Shown here one piece after another: positions 1 through 6,340 of a stretch of 12,277 bases of DNA; the stretch's first letter is position 1, and each line of letters opens with the position of its first letter. Made by a program: the position numbers and the translations under genes. The DNA lies in assembly GCA_026785985.1 (NCBI GenBank), contig JAJAYX010000047.1, positions 1 to 12,277 of the forward strand. The letters are read 5' to 3'. Origin of the DNA: Rudanella sp. (GTDB lineage: Bacteria > Bacteroidota > Bacteroidia > Cytophagales > Spirosomataceae). The notes under the pieces were generated by a model, which searched no databases, was not told the DNA's origin, and saw only the letters and a list, made by a program, of their open reading frames with translations.

Positions 1-37
1 GAGTATGATAGTAACTGGTTGTTGCTTATTATCCGTC

Positions 38-76
38 ATTCATCATTACGCCGGTTCGCCGGTGCGATTCATCATT
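38..76. repeat. Short direct repeat upstream of the amidase gene
   Basis: ATTCATCATT occurs at 38-47 and again at 67-76, flanking a GC-rich stretch with CGCCGG repeated twice. It lies within 45 bp of the amidase start codon. No TAnnTTTG promoter box was found in the visible 80 bp, so the promoter may lie further left. The repeat may be simple intergenic low complexity. Confidence 0.4.
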
Positions 77-80
77 CACT

Positions 81-1568
81 ATGAACTTCGACGAATACCG
101 CCAACACGACGCAACATCCCTCGCCGACCTTGTCCGGCGCAACGAAGTTACCCCCGCCGAACTGCTCGAAACGGCCATTGCCCGCGCTGAAGCCGTGAAC
201 CCCCAACTGAATACCCTGGTAACAACCCTGTATGATCAGGGTCGCGAGATGGCCAACAAACTACCGGGCGTAGGGCCGTTTCGGGGGGTGCCGTTTTTGC
301 TTAAAGACCTCGAACTCGACTGGGAAGGTACTCCGCTCAAATCAGGTTGTGCTGGCTATCAAAACTTTGTTTCTAATATTGACAGTGAGGTGGTTACGCG
401 ACTAAAACAAGCTGGTTTGGTGCTGTTTGGAAAAACCAATACGCCTGAATTTGGCCTGACTCCCTATACCGAAGCCAAACTTTATGGCCCGGCCCGTAAT
501 CCCTGGAACACGGCGCACTCGCCGGGGGGCAGCAGTGGCGGCTCGGCGGTGGCGGTCTCGGCAGGCATTGTGCCCATGGCCTCGGCCAGCGACGGGGGTG
601 GCTCCATACGAATTCCGGCCAGTTGTTGCGGCTTGTTCGGCCTGAAACCCTCACGGGGGCGGGTGCCGCTGGGGCCACGCAACGGCGAAATGTGGTCGGG
701 TGCGGTGGTGACCCACGCCCTTACGCGTTCTGTGCGCGACAGTGCGGCTTTGCTTGATGCCATTAGCGGCACCATGCCCGGCGAACCGTATTTTCTGCCT
801 GTGCCGGGGCGGTCGTTTGCCGAAGAAGCCCGTCGCGAACCGGGGCAGCTTCGGATTGGGTTCTCGACCGAGGCCCTGATCCTGGCCCAACCCGTTCATG
901 CCGAGTGCATTAAGGCGGTGCAGGATGCCGCTAAACTGCTCGAAAGCCTGGGTCACACGGTGGAGGAAATTAAATTGCCCTACGACAAAACGGTGTTGAC
1001 CGAAGCCTTTTTCACAATGGTTCTGTCGGAAACGTCGGCTACCCTCCGCGAGTTGGGCGATCATCTGGGTCGACCCGCCCGCCGGTCCGATGTGGAGTTG
1101 AACACCTGGGCCTTAGCCCGCATGGCCGAAGCGTTCACGGGTACAGATTATGCCAGTCAGAAACGCCGTTGGAACGGGCTATCGCGGAGTACGGCTCAGT
1201 TGCACGATCAGTATGACGTGATTCTTACCCCCACCCTGCCGCGCCCACCCATTACCATCGGGGAGTTCCAGAACAAACCTGCCGAAGATCGAATTCTCAA
1301 GCTACTGGATTCGCTGGGTGCTTTGAAACGGCTCAAAGGCAGCAAAACGATGGATCAATTGGCCGAAAAAGCATTCGGCTATATCAGTTTCACGGGCATC
1401 GCCAACATGACCGGCCAACCCAGCATGTCGGTGCCGCTGCACTGGTCGGCGGAGGGGTTGCCCATCGGGACTATGTTCACAGCGATGCTCGGCGATGAGG
1501 CTACGCTATTCCGGCTGGCGGGCCAACTGGAGCAGGCAAGGCCCTGGTTTGAACTCGTGCCGAGTTGA
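81..1568 (+). CDS. Amidase signature family enzyme
   Basis: This 495-residue protein has the complete Ser-cisSer-Lys catalytic core of the amidase signature family, which hydrolyses amide bonds (GatA, fatty-acid amide hydrolase and many bacterial amidases). The general-base lysine is K75 in PFLLKD. The Gly/Ser-rich motif is SPGGSSGGSA (147-156) with cis-Ser S151, and the nucleophile is S175 in DGGGSIRIPA. The K75-S151 and S151-S175 spacings match FAAH closely, and the length is normal. The ATG at 81 leads straight into a typical N-terminal helix (residues 13-37). It stands alone: no gatB or gatC is next to it, so a GatCAB transamidosome role is unlikely and a stand-alone cytoplasmic amidase is favoured. 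No signal peptide is seen. The substrate cannot be told from the sequence. The 3' end is 21 bp from the end of a convergent pseudogene. Confidence 0.93.
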   Translation: MNFDEYRQHDATSLADLVRRNEVTPAELLETAIARAEAVNPQLNTLVTTLYDQGREMANKLPGVGPFRGVPFLLKDLELDWEGTPLKSGCAGYQNFVSNIDSEVVTRLKQAGLVLFGKTNTPEFGLTPYTEAKLYGPARNPWNTAHSPGGSSGGSAVAVSAGIVPMASASDGGGSIRIPASCCGLFGLKPSRGRVPLGPRNGEMWSGAVVTHALTRSVRDSAALLDAISGTMPGEPYFLPVPGRSFAEEARREPGQLRIGFSTEALILAQPVHAECIKAVQDAAKLLESLGHTVEEIKLPYDKTVLTEAFFTMVLSETSATLRELGDHLGRPARRSDVELNTWALARMAEAFTGTDYASQKRRWNGLSRSTAQLHDQYDVILTPTLPRPPITIGEFQNKPAEDRILKLLDSLGALKRLKGSKTMDQLAEKAFGYISFTGIANMTGQPSMSVPLHWSAEGLPIGTMFTAMLGDEATLFRLAGQLEQARPWFELVPS

Positions 1569-1589
1569 GTGATTAAAACGTGCGATTCG

Positions 1590-2516
1590 TTACGGTTTAA
1601 ATCTATAATTGAACCGCCAGACTATGCCAAATCCCTACCCATTACCGCCGTTGCGGAGCGTTGCCACAGTAGGGTCGGCGCGGTTGATGGCATAACTGAC
1701 ATCGGTGCGGAGCGAATACCCTAATGCCCGATACCAGCGCAGCGACATGATCCGTTCGGTTTGTTTGCGGATACGAATCACGTATTCGGCGCCCACCTCG
1801 GCCATGCCCAACCATCGTTTGTTCTGATAAGTGTCGATCATCAGACGAACGGTGTCAGCGGAGGTTCGCCCGCGCAGAATGACTCCCCGAAGGGACAATG
1901 AATCAAGCGATTGGCCCTTGTTTGGCACGATACCAAAGCCGCCACTGAGCCACAAACCTGTGCCACTGCTAGTTTTGCTCTGCCCACCCAAGCGCACTTT
2001 GCCGCGCAGCATCAGGCTGTTGCCACTATTTACATACCGAAATACTAAGGGGACTTCGACCATTGGCGAGCAGCAGGGTATTAGTCAGCGGCTGATAGAG
2101 ATAGACCAGTTCAGCGGCCCACTGTTCGCCCAAAATGACACCAGCAGAGGCTCTCCAACCAAACTTAGTGGTGCTTTGCGTAGAGATCAGACCGTTTAGG
2201 GTGTTGTTGAGTACCGCCGTGTTTCCCCGGATCGTTACATCGAGCGTCAGATACCAGCGTTCACAAAAATGGTCGCTACCCGGCCCCAGGATAACATGAT
2301 GCGACTGTTTTGGCCGACTGCTGAATTCGGGGTCGGCCAGAATACTGTTCGGGGAGTCGATAATGCCGGTTTGCCGGGTTTCGCTCCAACGGGTGTCACA
2401 ACTTTAACGGCTGCCGATTGCGGGGTGGCAATGGGTGGCGTATAGTCGGGGTTCAAAACGGTTTGGCCCATTGCCGGAAAAGCCATCAGCCAAAACAATA
2501 AGGAAACGTAGCGCAT
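1590..2516 (-). pseudogene. Outer-membrane beta-barrel protein gene, broken by two frameshifts and a nonsense codon
   Basis: The minus strand holds one decayed gene of about 308 ancestral codons. It begins at ATG 2516 with a good signal peptide (MRYVSLLFWLMAFPAMGQ) and stays in frame to about position 2400. There the coding sense moves to another frame, as if one base were lost, and continues through CDTRWSETRQTG, ERWYLTLDVTIRGN and FGWRASAGVILGEQWAAELVY. Near 2063 it returns to the first frame (VEVPLVFRYVNSG), as if one base were gained. At 1635-1637 an in-frame TAG interrupts it, but the same frame continues with GFGIVWRFNYRFKP and a TAA at 1590, a convincing terminal beta strand. Alternating residues and the IPL/VPL-type strand suggest a small Bacteroidota porin-like or PorT-like barrel. 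Uncorrected, the first frame stops at 2247. Sequencing error could explain one lesion, less easily three. The exact family is not recognised. Confidence 0.75.
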
Positions 2517-2520
2517 AGCT

Positions 2521-2549
2521 CAAACGTAGAAAAAAACGGCTATAGTCAA
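2521..2549 (-). promoter_or_regulatory. Bacteroidota-type promoter of the beta-barrel pseudogene
   Basis: On the minus strand TTG (2549-2547) is followed after 18 nt by TACGTTTG (2528-2521), a full match to the -33 TTG and -7 TAnnTTTG pattern of Bacteroidota primary-sigma promoters. The box ends only 4 nt before the ATG at 2516, so transcripts would be almost leaderless. The promoter looks intact although the gene is broken. Confidence 0.5.
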
Positions 2550-2629
2550 CAGGGTAGGTGAGTGCGTCTTTTACTGTATACGTTGAAACGATGGTTACTG
2601 TGGCAACTCCAGAAAGACAGCAACTACAC

Positions 2630-2667
2630 ACCGCGCCCCGGCCTGCCGAAGCAAACCGGGGCGCGGT
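2630..2667. terminator. Perfect 12-bp GC-rich hairpin
   Basis: The arms ACCGCGCCCCGG (2630-2641) and CCGGGGCGCGGT (2656-2667) are perfectly complementary around a 14-nt loop. On the minus strand the hairpin begins 41 bp after the stop of the T9SS-like remnant, so it may be that gene's terminator. There is no U-run after the stem in either direction, so intrinsic termination is unproven. It could also be an interspersed palindromic element. Confidence 0.5.
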
Positions 2668-2707
2668 TAAAAAAGAGGATAAAAAGGAAGGTTGAAACAG
2701 GTGTGAT

Positions 2708-2848
2708 TTATTGCAAACTCAATAGCCGGGCTGATGGTTGCTGCGGAGTTTTCAGGGTAAATGAATACTCCCCTATTGTTTCTTTACCTACAATCCGAAC
2801 GCCATAAACGCCATCAGGCAGTTGTTCTACATTCAGGTGAATTTGTAG
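2708..2848 (-). pseudogene. Remnant of a secreted protein: T9SS-like C-terminal sorting domain
   Basis: A minus-strand frame is open from 2848 to a TAA at 2708-2710. Its 46 codons include LNVEQLPDGVYGVRIVG followed by EYSFTLKTP. The pattern Leu-Pro-x-Gly-Val-Tyr-x-Val-Arg-Ile followed by a further beta strand is characteristic of the end of type A sorting domains used by the type IX secretion system. A TAA lies directly upstream in frame (2849-2851), there is no start codon, and no convincing continuation was found in the other frames to about 2900. I read it as the last half of a sorting domain left from a lost secreted-protein gene. It is short, so a chance resemblance is possible. Confidence 0.45.
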
Positions 2849-2931
2849 TTACTTCTCAGTGATGCCCTTAGTCTATTGGTAGCGCGGAGTTTCTGGATGA
2901 GTGGTTAAAAAAAAGGAGGAAAGGAATTGAG

Positions 2932-2997
2932 ATGACATTTTGTTTGGAAAGATTGGGGCCGCTCATGCGGTCATCTTTGCGTATTTTTACCCCATGA
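2932..2997 (+). CDS. Possible 21-codon leader peptide overlapping the eboA start
   Basis: An ATG at 2932 follows a strong purine-rich ribosome-binding sequence (GGAGG at 2915-2919, inside an A-rich run). The reading frame encodes 21 residues (MTFCLERLGPLMRSSLRIFT plus P). Its TGA at 2995-2997 overlaps the ATG of the next gene at 2994-2996 as ATGA, the arrangement typical of translational coupling. Shine-Dalgarno sites of this strength are uncommon in Bacteroidota. Against it, a candidate promoter box (2972-2979) lies inside the frame, and a transcript from that box would lack this peptide. No known family is recognised. Confidence 0.25.
   Translation: MTFCLERLGPLMRSSLRIFTP
2953..2979 (+). 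promoter_or_regulatory. Candidate promoter of the EboA-like gene
   Basis: TTG (2953-2955) is followed after 16 nt by CATCTTTG (2972-2979), a one-base variant of the TAnnTTTG box. The box ends 14 nt before ATG 2994, which favours that start over the in-frame TTG at 2940. The spacing is slightly short, so this is a moderate call. Confidence 0.4.
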
Positions 2998-3662
2998 TAC
3001 CAGCAACATTACTAACCCTGATCGAAAACCAACCCGATGCCCAACGCGCCGTAGTCTGGCTCCGGGAGCAAGCCACTGCATACGCCCAAAAACCAACTAA
3101 TGCCCAGTTTTATCGGGTATTTACGGCGATGCCCCGCTTCACGGGAAAGGCTCCCGTGGTTGTTTCTGAAGCCGTGAAGCAGGAACTGGAGCAATTGCGG
3201 CCGGGCTTTCAACTTATTGACTGGACGCTCGACCGGCTAGCCCGCGTTTGGTGGCTCGGCCAATACCCCACTACTGACCGGGCGGCTTACGTCAAAAGCA
3301 TTGGCGAACTGTTCCGATCGGCCGAGATGCACGAACTGGTCGCTCTATACTCGGCCCTGCCGGTGCTGGCTTTCCCCGAAGATTGGCGTTTTCAGGCCAC
3401 AGAGGGCATCCGGAGCAACATTGCCGATGTGCAAACCGCCATTATGTTGCACAACCCCTACCCCGCCGGGCAATTCGACGAAGCGGCCTGGAATCAGATG
3501 GTGTTGAAAGCGTTTTTTACCGATAAAGACGTAAGCCAGATTACGGGCCTTCACGCCCGCCATAACCCCCGGCTGACGGCCACCCTCCGCGACTATGCCG
3601 CCGAACGCCGGGCGGCTGGCCGCAGTGTTTCAGACCACTTAACGGCGTTGGTCGGGCATTGA
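2994..3662 (+). CDS. eboA: EboA-like protein (EboA family metabolite traffic protein)
   Basis: The 222-residue protein from ATG 2994 resembles the EboA family, known from the ebo clusters linked in cyanobacteria, algae and Bacteroidota to export or traffic of secondary-metabolite precursors. The best evidence is the C-terminal signature HNPYP (153-157), FDEAAWNQMVLKAFF (161-175), a short GLHARHNPRL segment and DYAAERRAAGR (200-210), with a helical, Leu/Ala-rich body. There is no signal peptide or membrane segment. The frame can be extended to a TTG at 2940, but the ATG at 2994 has a plausible promoter upstream and ATGA overlap with a small leader frame. The other ebo genes (TatD-like eboB, UbiA-like eboC and so on) are not in this window, and the next gene is convergent. 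The last 24 bp overlap the 3' end of the hydrolase on the other strand. The biochemical role of EboA itself is unknown. Confidence 0.72.
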   Translation: MIPATLLTLIENQPDAQRAVVWLREQATAYAQKPTNAQFYRVFTAMPRFTGKAPVVVSEAVKQELEQLRPGFQLIDWTLDRLARVWWLGQYPTTDRAAYVKSIGELFRSAEMHELVALYSALPVLAFPEDWRFQATEGIRSNIADVQTAIMLHNPYPAGQFDEAAWNQMVLKAFFTDKDVSQITGLHARHNPRLTATLRDYAAERRAAGRSVSDHLTALVGH

Positions 3663-4388
3663 TTGAGCCACGGCTTCGACCAGCCCATTATGCCCCACCT
3701 TCAGCATCACCAACTCACAAGTGGGCAACCGCTGAAGCAAAGGTTCCACTGCCTCGCGGGGCAGCACCCGGTCGAATTGCCCGAGGAACACCCGCACCCG
3801 AATGGGGTGTTCATTCAGCGTTTCTAAAAGGGAATCGAGATGAGGGCGCAGGGGCCGAAACGCAATCCATGACCGATAAACGCGCTCCCGCTGTTCGGGG
3901 GTGGCCAGCGTACTCTGGGCAAACCGCACCAAACTCCGGTCAATCAATCCAAGCCGAACGAGGGTGTTACTTACGCCCCGAAGCAAGGACAGATGATTCA
4001 GAAAAAACCGAAACACCCCTCGCCCAAACCCCGACCCAGTGGCAAAGGAGTACCATGCATTGGTGGTGATGCCGTCGGGAGCCAACAGCCAAAGTTGATC
4101 GAGCCTGGCGGCAAAGCGTTGGGCCGTGGCAAAAGCAAACACGCCCCCCATGCTGAAACCGGTTACTGAGAAACGATCAATGTTTTTTTCGTCCAGAAAA
4201 GCCGTTAGTATTGCGGCCCAATGGTCGGGAGTCAGGGCTTCGTTTGGTTGGTAGGTATTCCCGTGCAGCCCCGAACTTTGGCCGTGATAAAACAAATCGA
4301 AGCTATAGACTGTAAACGTAGAGGCCAATGCAGCCCCAAACGGTTCATATGCCAGCCCGTTCTGCCCAATACCATGAAAGCACAGCAA
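3639..4388 (-). CDS. Alpha/beta hydrolase without an ATG start
   Basis: This is a single-domain alpha/beta hydrolase. Numbered from a TTG at 4388, it has the oxyanion-hole motif HGIGQNG (5-11), the nucleophile elbow GFSMGG with S79, an acid residue D206 in GQFDRVLP and the catalytic His H233 in VGHNGL. The substrate is unknown and the location probably cytoplasmic. The start is odd. In-frame codons upstream of 4388 still encode typical family sequence (SLHYRQWGNGPEVLLCFHG), so the protein should begin further upstream. The frame is open only to a TAA near 4467, however, and that stretch has no ATG, GTG or TTG. It also contains a run of seven C's and runs into the end of the toxin gene at 4435. 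Use of a CTG or another rare start, coupling to toxin translation, or loss of the native 5' end are all possible. The listed start is therefore a minimum. Its 3' end overlaps the convergent eboA-like gene by 24 bp. Confidence 0.8.
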   Translation of the reverse strand: MLCFHGIGQNGLAYEPFGAALASTFTVYSFDLFYHGQSSGLHGNTYQPNEALTPDHWAAILTAFLDEKNIDRFSVTGFSMGGVFAFATAQRFAARLDQLWLLAPDGITTNAWYSFATGSGFGRGVFRFFLNHLSLLRGVSNTLVRLGLIDRSLVRFAQSTLATPEQRERVYRSWIAFRPLRPHLDSLLETLNEHPIRVRVFLGQFDRVLPREAVEPLLQRLPTCELVMLKVGHNGLVEAVAQSMPDQRR

Positions 4389-4434
4389 AACCTCCGGGCC
4401 GTTACCCCATTGCCGGTAGTGTAGAGAGGGGGGG

Positions 4435-4725
4435 CTAAAATTCTCCAGAACGTTGCCGAGTGCCTTTTATGGTGATGATCTCTACGGATTGATCCGTAAC
4501 CCGATAAAATATAACGGTGTGTTTAGTCAACACACACTCACGAATAGATGGTTCTTGCCGGGAAGCTTTGTAGAGATAAGGCATCTGGCCGATCAACCTC
4601 ATTTTATCGGCGAGAGTTACCAGAAAATTTAGCTTTACTTGCTCAGACCAATTTTCGGATAAATAGCCAGCTATTTGCTCAATATCCTGGCGAGCGCGAT
4701 CTGACAATTCAACGCTCAACGCCAT
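4435..4725 (-). CDS. Type II toxin, RelE/ParE family
   Basis: The 96-residue protein has the RelE/ParE layout: an N-terminal helical hairpin (LSDRARQDIEQIAGYLSENW, residues 7-26), then a beta sheet with IRECVLTKHTVIFYRV (61-76), and EIITIKGTRQ (82-91). The arrangement R62, Y74, R90 fits the ParE-like branch (gyrase poisons) better than the mRNA-cleaving RelE branch, because the usual RelE catalytic set is not clear. ATG 4725 lies inside the 3' end of the antitoxin gene (17-nt overlap), so the two are co-translated. The hydrolase frame begins immediately after its stop. The module appears more AT-rich than the flanking metabolic genes, consistent with acquisition by transfer. The target is an inference from family. 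Confidence 0.85.
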   Translation of the reverse strand: MALSVELSDRARQDIEQIAGYLSENWSEQVKLNFLVTLADKMRLIGQMPYLYKASRQEPSIRECVLTKHTVIFYRVTDQSVEIITIKGTRQRSGEF

Positions 4726-4948
4726 ATTGTTGCTTCATAAACTGAAAGAAATCTGTTTTACGGCCAGCGTTCAAATCCTGAACCCCTTCTTCAATGGCTG
4801 CTTTAGTAGGTACGTCTAAGGTATCCCAAAAATCGGCTTCGGGTTTAGCCTCTCGTGATAGAAGCACAACATACGCCTGAAGTATGCTATCGTCTTCAAT
4901 ATGGTCAATTAGCGAATGAAGCGTGGTTTTCAATTGGGTTGTGTTCAT
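4709..4948 (-). CDS. Antitoxin of the RelE/ParE-type module
   Basis: The 79-residue acidic protein is encoded directly upstream of the toxin. Its C-terminal half carries AAIEEGVQDLNAGRKTD (49-65), the 'IEEGxxDLxAGR' pattern found in many Bacteroidota antitoxins paired with RelE/ParE toxins. The C-terminal tail (FFQFMKQQYGVER) would wrap the toxin, and the N-terminal half (MNTTQLKTTLHSLIDHIEDD) is helical and may dimerise. No clear DNA-binding fold can be named from the sequence, so autoregulation is only the usual expectation. A TAGCTTTG box (5008-5001 on the minus strand) about 50 nt upstream suits a promoter for the pair. Confidence 0.8.
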   Translation of the reverse strand: MNTTQLKTTLHSLIDHIEDDSILQAYVVLLSREAKPEADFWDTLDVPTKAAIEEGVQDLNAGRKTDFFQFMKQQYGVER

Positions 4949-5000
4949 ACTGTTTTGGTAAGTGGTTTGTGTTTAGGCAGTCACTTCTGGCCATCATAAC

Positions 5001-5008
5001 CAAAGCTA
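5001..5008 (-). promoter_or_regulatory. -7 box for the toxin-antitoxin operon
   Basis: TAGCTTTG on the minus strand is an exact match to the Bacteroidota TAnnTTTG box. It is followed by an untranslated leader of about 45 nt before the antitoxin ATG at 4948. No well-spaced TTG was found upstream. The divergent MaoC gene starts 80 bp to the right, so its promoter must lie in the same 139-bp intergenic region. Only a weak TAGTTTCC (5048-5055) was seen for it. Confidence 0.4.
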
Positions 5009-5087
5009 CAAATAAATATCAATCGACTGTCTCTACGTGCGCTTTTTTAGTTTCCTTCGTAATCCCAGAACTAAAAACACCCCAACT

Positions 5088-5588
5088 ATGCAAACATTTG
5101 CGACGCTGGCCGATTTTGCGGCCTATGCCGGACAGCCACTCGGCGAATCGGAGTACATGACCGTTACGCCTGAAATGGTTCAGAAATTTGCCGACGCTAC
5201 CGGCGACCACCAATGGATTCACCTCGACGAAGAGAAAGCCAAACAGTTTTCGCCCTATGGCGGCACCATTGCCCATGGTTTTCTAACGCTTTCGCTGGCT
5301 CCCAAACTCATGGCCGAGATCTACAAAATCGATTCCGTGAAAATGGGCATCAACTACGGAGCCAATAAAGTTCGTTTCACTGGGGCCGTTCCGGTGGGGA
5401 GCCGCGTTCGCATGAAAGCCCGGCTCCACCACGTCGAGGCCACAAACGCCGGAACGCCGGACCGGAATGAGGGAACACCGGGTCGGTCCGACGCATCGGT
5501 CCGCGCCATTGTCGAGTGTGTTTTTGAGGTGGAAGGGCAAAACAAACCCGCCTGCATTGCCGAACTTATTTCACTACTTTTTGAATAA
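5088..5588 (+). CDS. MaoC family hot-dog dehydratase / (R)-specific enoyl-CoA hydratase
   Basis: The 166-residue protein is a single hot-dog-fold hydratase of the MaoC/PhaJ group, closest in pattern to mycobacterial HtdZ-like (Rv0130) proteins, which hydrate trans-2-enoyl-CoA to the (R)-3-hydroxyacyl-CoA. The hydratase-2 motif is clear: FADATGDHQWIHLDEEKA, with catalytic D40 and H45, followed by YGGTIAHGFLTLSL (57-70). NYGANKVRF (89-97) is also conserved. ATG 5088 is chosen over an upstream in-frame GTG (5037) because family members start with this short helix. Residues 120-137 form an unusual insertion with a seven-residue repeat (GTPDRNE/GTPGRSD) between two strands where relatives have a short turn. 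The stop codon is 2 bp from the start of the SDR gene, so they form an operon. Confidence 0.9.
   Translation: MQTFATLADFAAYAGQPLGESEYMTVTPEMVQKFADATGDHQWIHLDEEKAKQFSPYGGTIAHGFLTLSLAPKLMAEIYKIDSVKMGINYGANKVRFTGAVPVGSRVRMKARLHHVEATNAGTPDRNEGTPGRSDASVRAIVECVFEVEGQNKPACIAELISLLFE
5451..5503. repeat. 21-bp in-frame tandem repeat inside the MaoC gene
   Basis: GGAACGCCGGACCGG (5451-5465) recurs 21 bp later as GGAACACCGGGTCGG (5472-5486) with three changes, giving two copies of a seven-codon unit. Around it CGGACCG (5458-5464) and CGGTCCG (5484-5490, repeated at 5497-5503) can pair as a hairpin. The phase is exactly seven codons, so the frame is kept. Confidence 0.6.
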
Positions 5589-5590
5589 CC

Positions 5591-6328
5591 ATGCGCCTAC
5601 CAAACAAAATCGCCATCATCACCGGAGCCGCCAGGGGAATTGGCCGCTCTGCCGCCGAAATCTTTGCCCGCGAGGGTGCCACTGTCATCATTTGGGATAT
5701 GCTCGATGAGGGCGAACAAACCGCGCAGGCCATCCGCGACAGTGGGGCAAAAGCCGAGTTCATGAAAATCAGCGTGACCGATGTGCCGGGTATCGAAGAA
5801 GCCGTTCGCTCCATTGTTGAGAAACACGGTCGCATCGACATTCTGGTGAACAATGCAGGCATCACCCGCGACCGCACGCTCCTGAAAATGTCTCATGCCG
5901 AATGGCAACAGGTGATCGACGTGAACCTGACGGGCGTGTTCAACTGCACCAAAGCAGTGGCACCATACATGGTTGAGAAGGGGTTTGGCCGAATCATCTG
6001 CACTTCGTCGGTGGTGGGTGTTCATGGCAATTTTGGCCAGACAAACTACTCGGCAACCAAGGCTGGGGTTATTGCCATGTGCCGGACCTGGGCCAAAGAA
6101 CTCGGGCCTAAAGGCATCACATCCAACGCCGTAGCCCCCGGTTTCATCCGCACGGACATGACCGATGCCATGCCTGAAGAAGCCCGGCAGCATACCATTG
6201 CCACCATCCCGGTGAAACGAATGGGCAACCCCGAAGACATCGCGTATGCCTACCTCTACCTTGCCTCCGACGAAGCCTCTTTCGTAAACGGGCAGGTGAT
6301 TGGGGTTAATGGCGGGCAAGCGAGTTAG
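5591..6328 (+). CDS. fabG: Short-chain dehydrogenase/reductase, FabG-like 3-oxoacyl reductase / 3-hydroxyacyl-CoA dehydrogenase
   Basis: The 245-residue protein is a classical SDR with all key motifs. The Rossmann glycine motif TGAARGIG is at 11-18, NNAG at 87-90, the active-site N112, S140, Y153 and K157 (NYSATKAG), and PGFIRTDMT follows. Overall it matches FabG, which interconverts 3-oxoacyl and 3-hydroxyacyl thioesters. An acidic residue, D36, ends the second beta strand (VIIWD). This usually selects NAD(H) over NADP(H) and points to an oxidative 3-hydroxyacyl-CoA dehydrogenase role rather than fatty-acid synthesis. It follows the MaoC hydratase by 2 bp and precedes an acyl-CoA dehydrogenase, which supports CoA-ester degradation. 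The symbol fabG is the family name; this is probably not the housekeeping copy. Confidence 0.9.
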   Translation: MRLPNKIAIITGAARGIGRSAAEIFAREGATVIIWDMLDEGEQTAQAIRDSGAKAEFMKISVTDVPGIEEAVRSIVEKHGRIDILVNNAGITRDRTLLKMSHAEWQQVIDVNLTGVFNCTKAVAPYMVEKGFGRIICTSSVVGVHGNFGQTNYSATKAGVIAMCRTWAKELGPKGITSNAVAPGFIRTDMTDAMPEEARQHTIATIPVKRMGNPEDIAYAYLYLASDEASFVNGQVIGVNGGQAS

Positions 6329-6340
6329 CTCCTTTTTGCC

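Larger units (their letters stand above)
2517..2993. other. Region without an intact gene
   Basis: This 477-bp stretch between the beta-barrel pseudogene and the EboA-like gene has no believable full-length gene. It holds the pseudogene promoter, the 12-bp hairpin, the sorting-domain remnant, a possible 21-codon leader ORF and a candidate promoter for the next gene. An 81-codon plus-strand reading frame across 2562-2807 is basic and of low complexity, overlaps the hairpin and the remnant, and is not accepted as a gene. Confidence 0.6.

Noticed and set aside
651..1064. A 137-codon minus-strand frame within the amidase gene
   Set aside because: It is opposite a clear full-length amidase, and its residues reflect reverse-complement codon bias only.
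1831..2199. A 122-codon plus-strand frame over the beta-barrel pseudogene
   Set aside because: The minus strand shows signal peptide, beta-strand and terminal-strand patterns across the same bases. The plus-strand translation is Arg/Pro-rich without any recognisable motif.
2562..2807. An 81-codon plus-strand frame
   Set aside because: It crosses the hairpin and the sorting-domain remnant, has a biased basic composition and no family resemblance.
5597..6319. A 240-codon open frame on the minus strand, opposite the SDR gene
   Set aside because: It lies entirely antisense to an SDR with complete catalytic motifs. Its translation is rich in His, Gly and Phe with no domain pattern, which is typical of an antisense shadow in GC-rich DNA.
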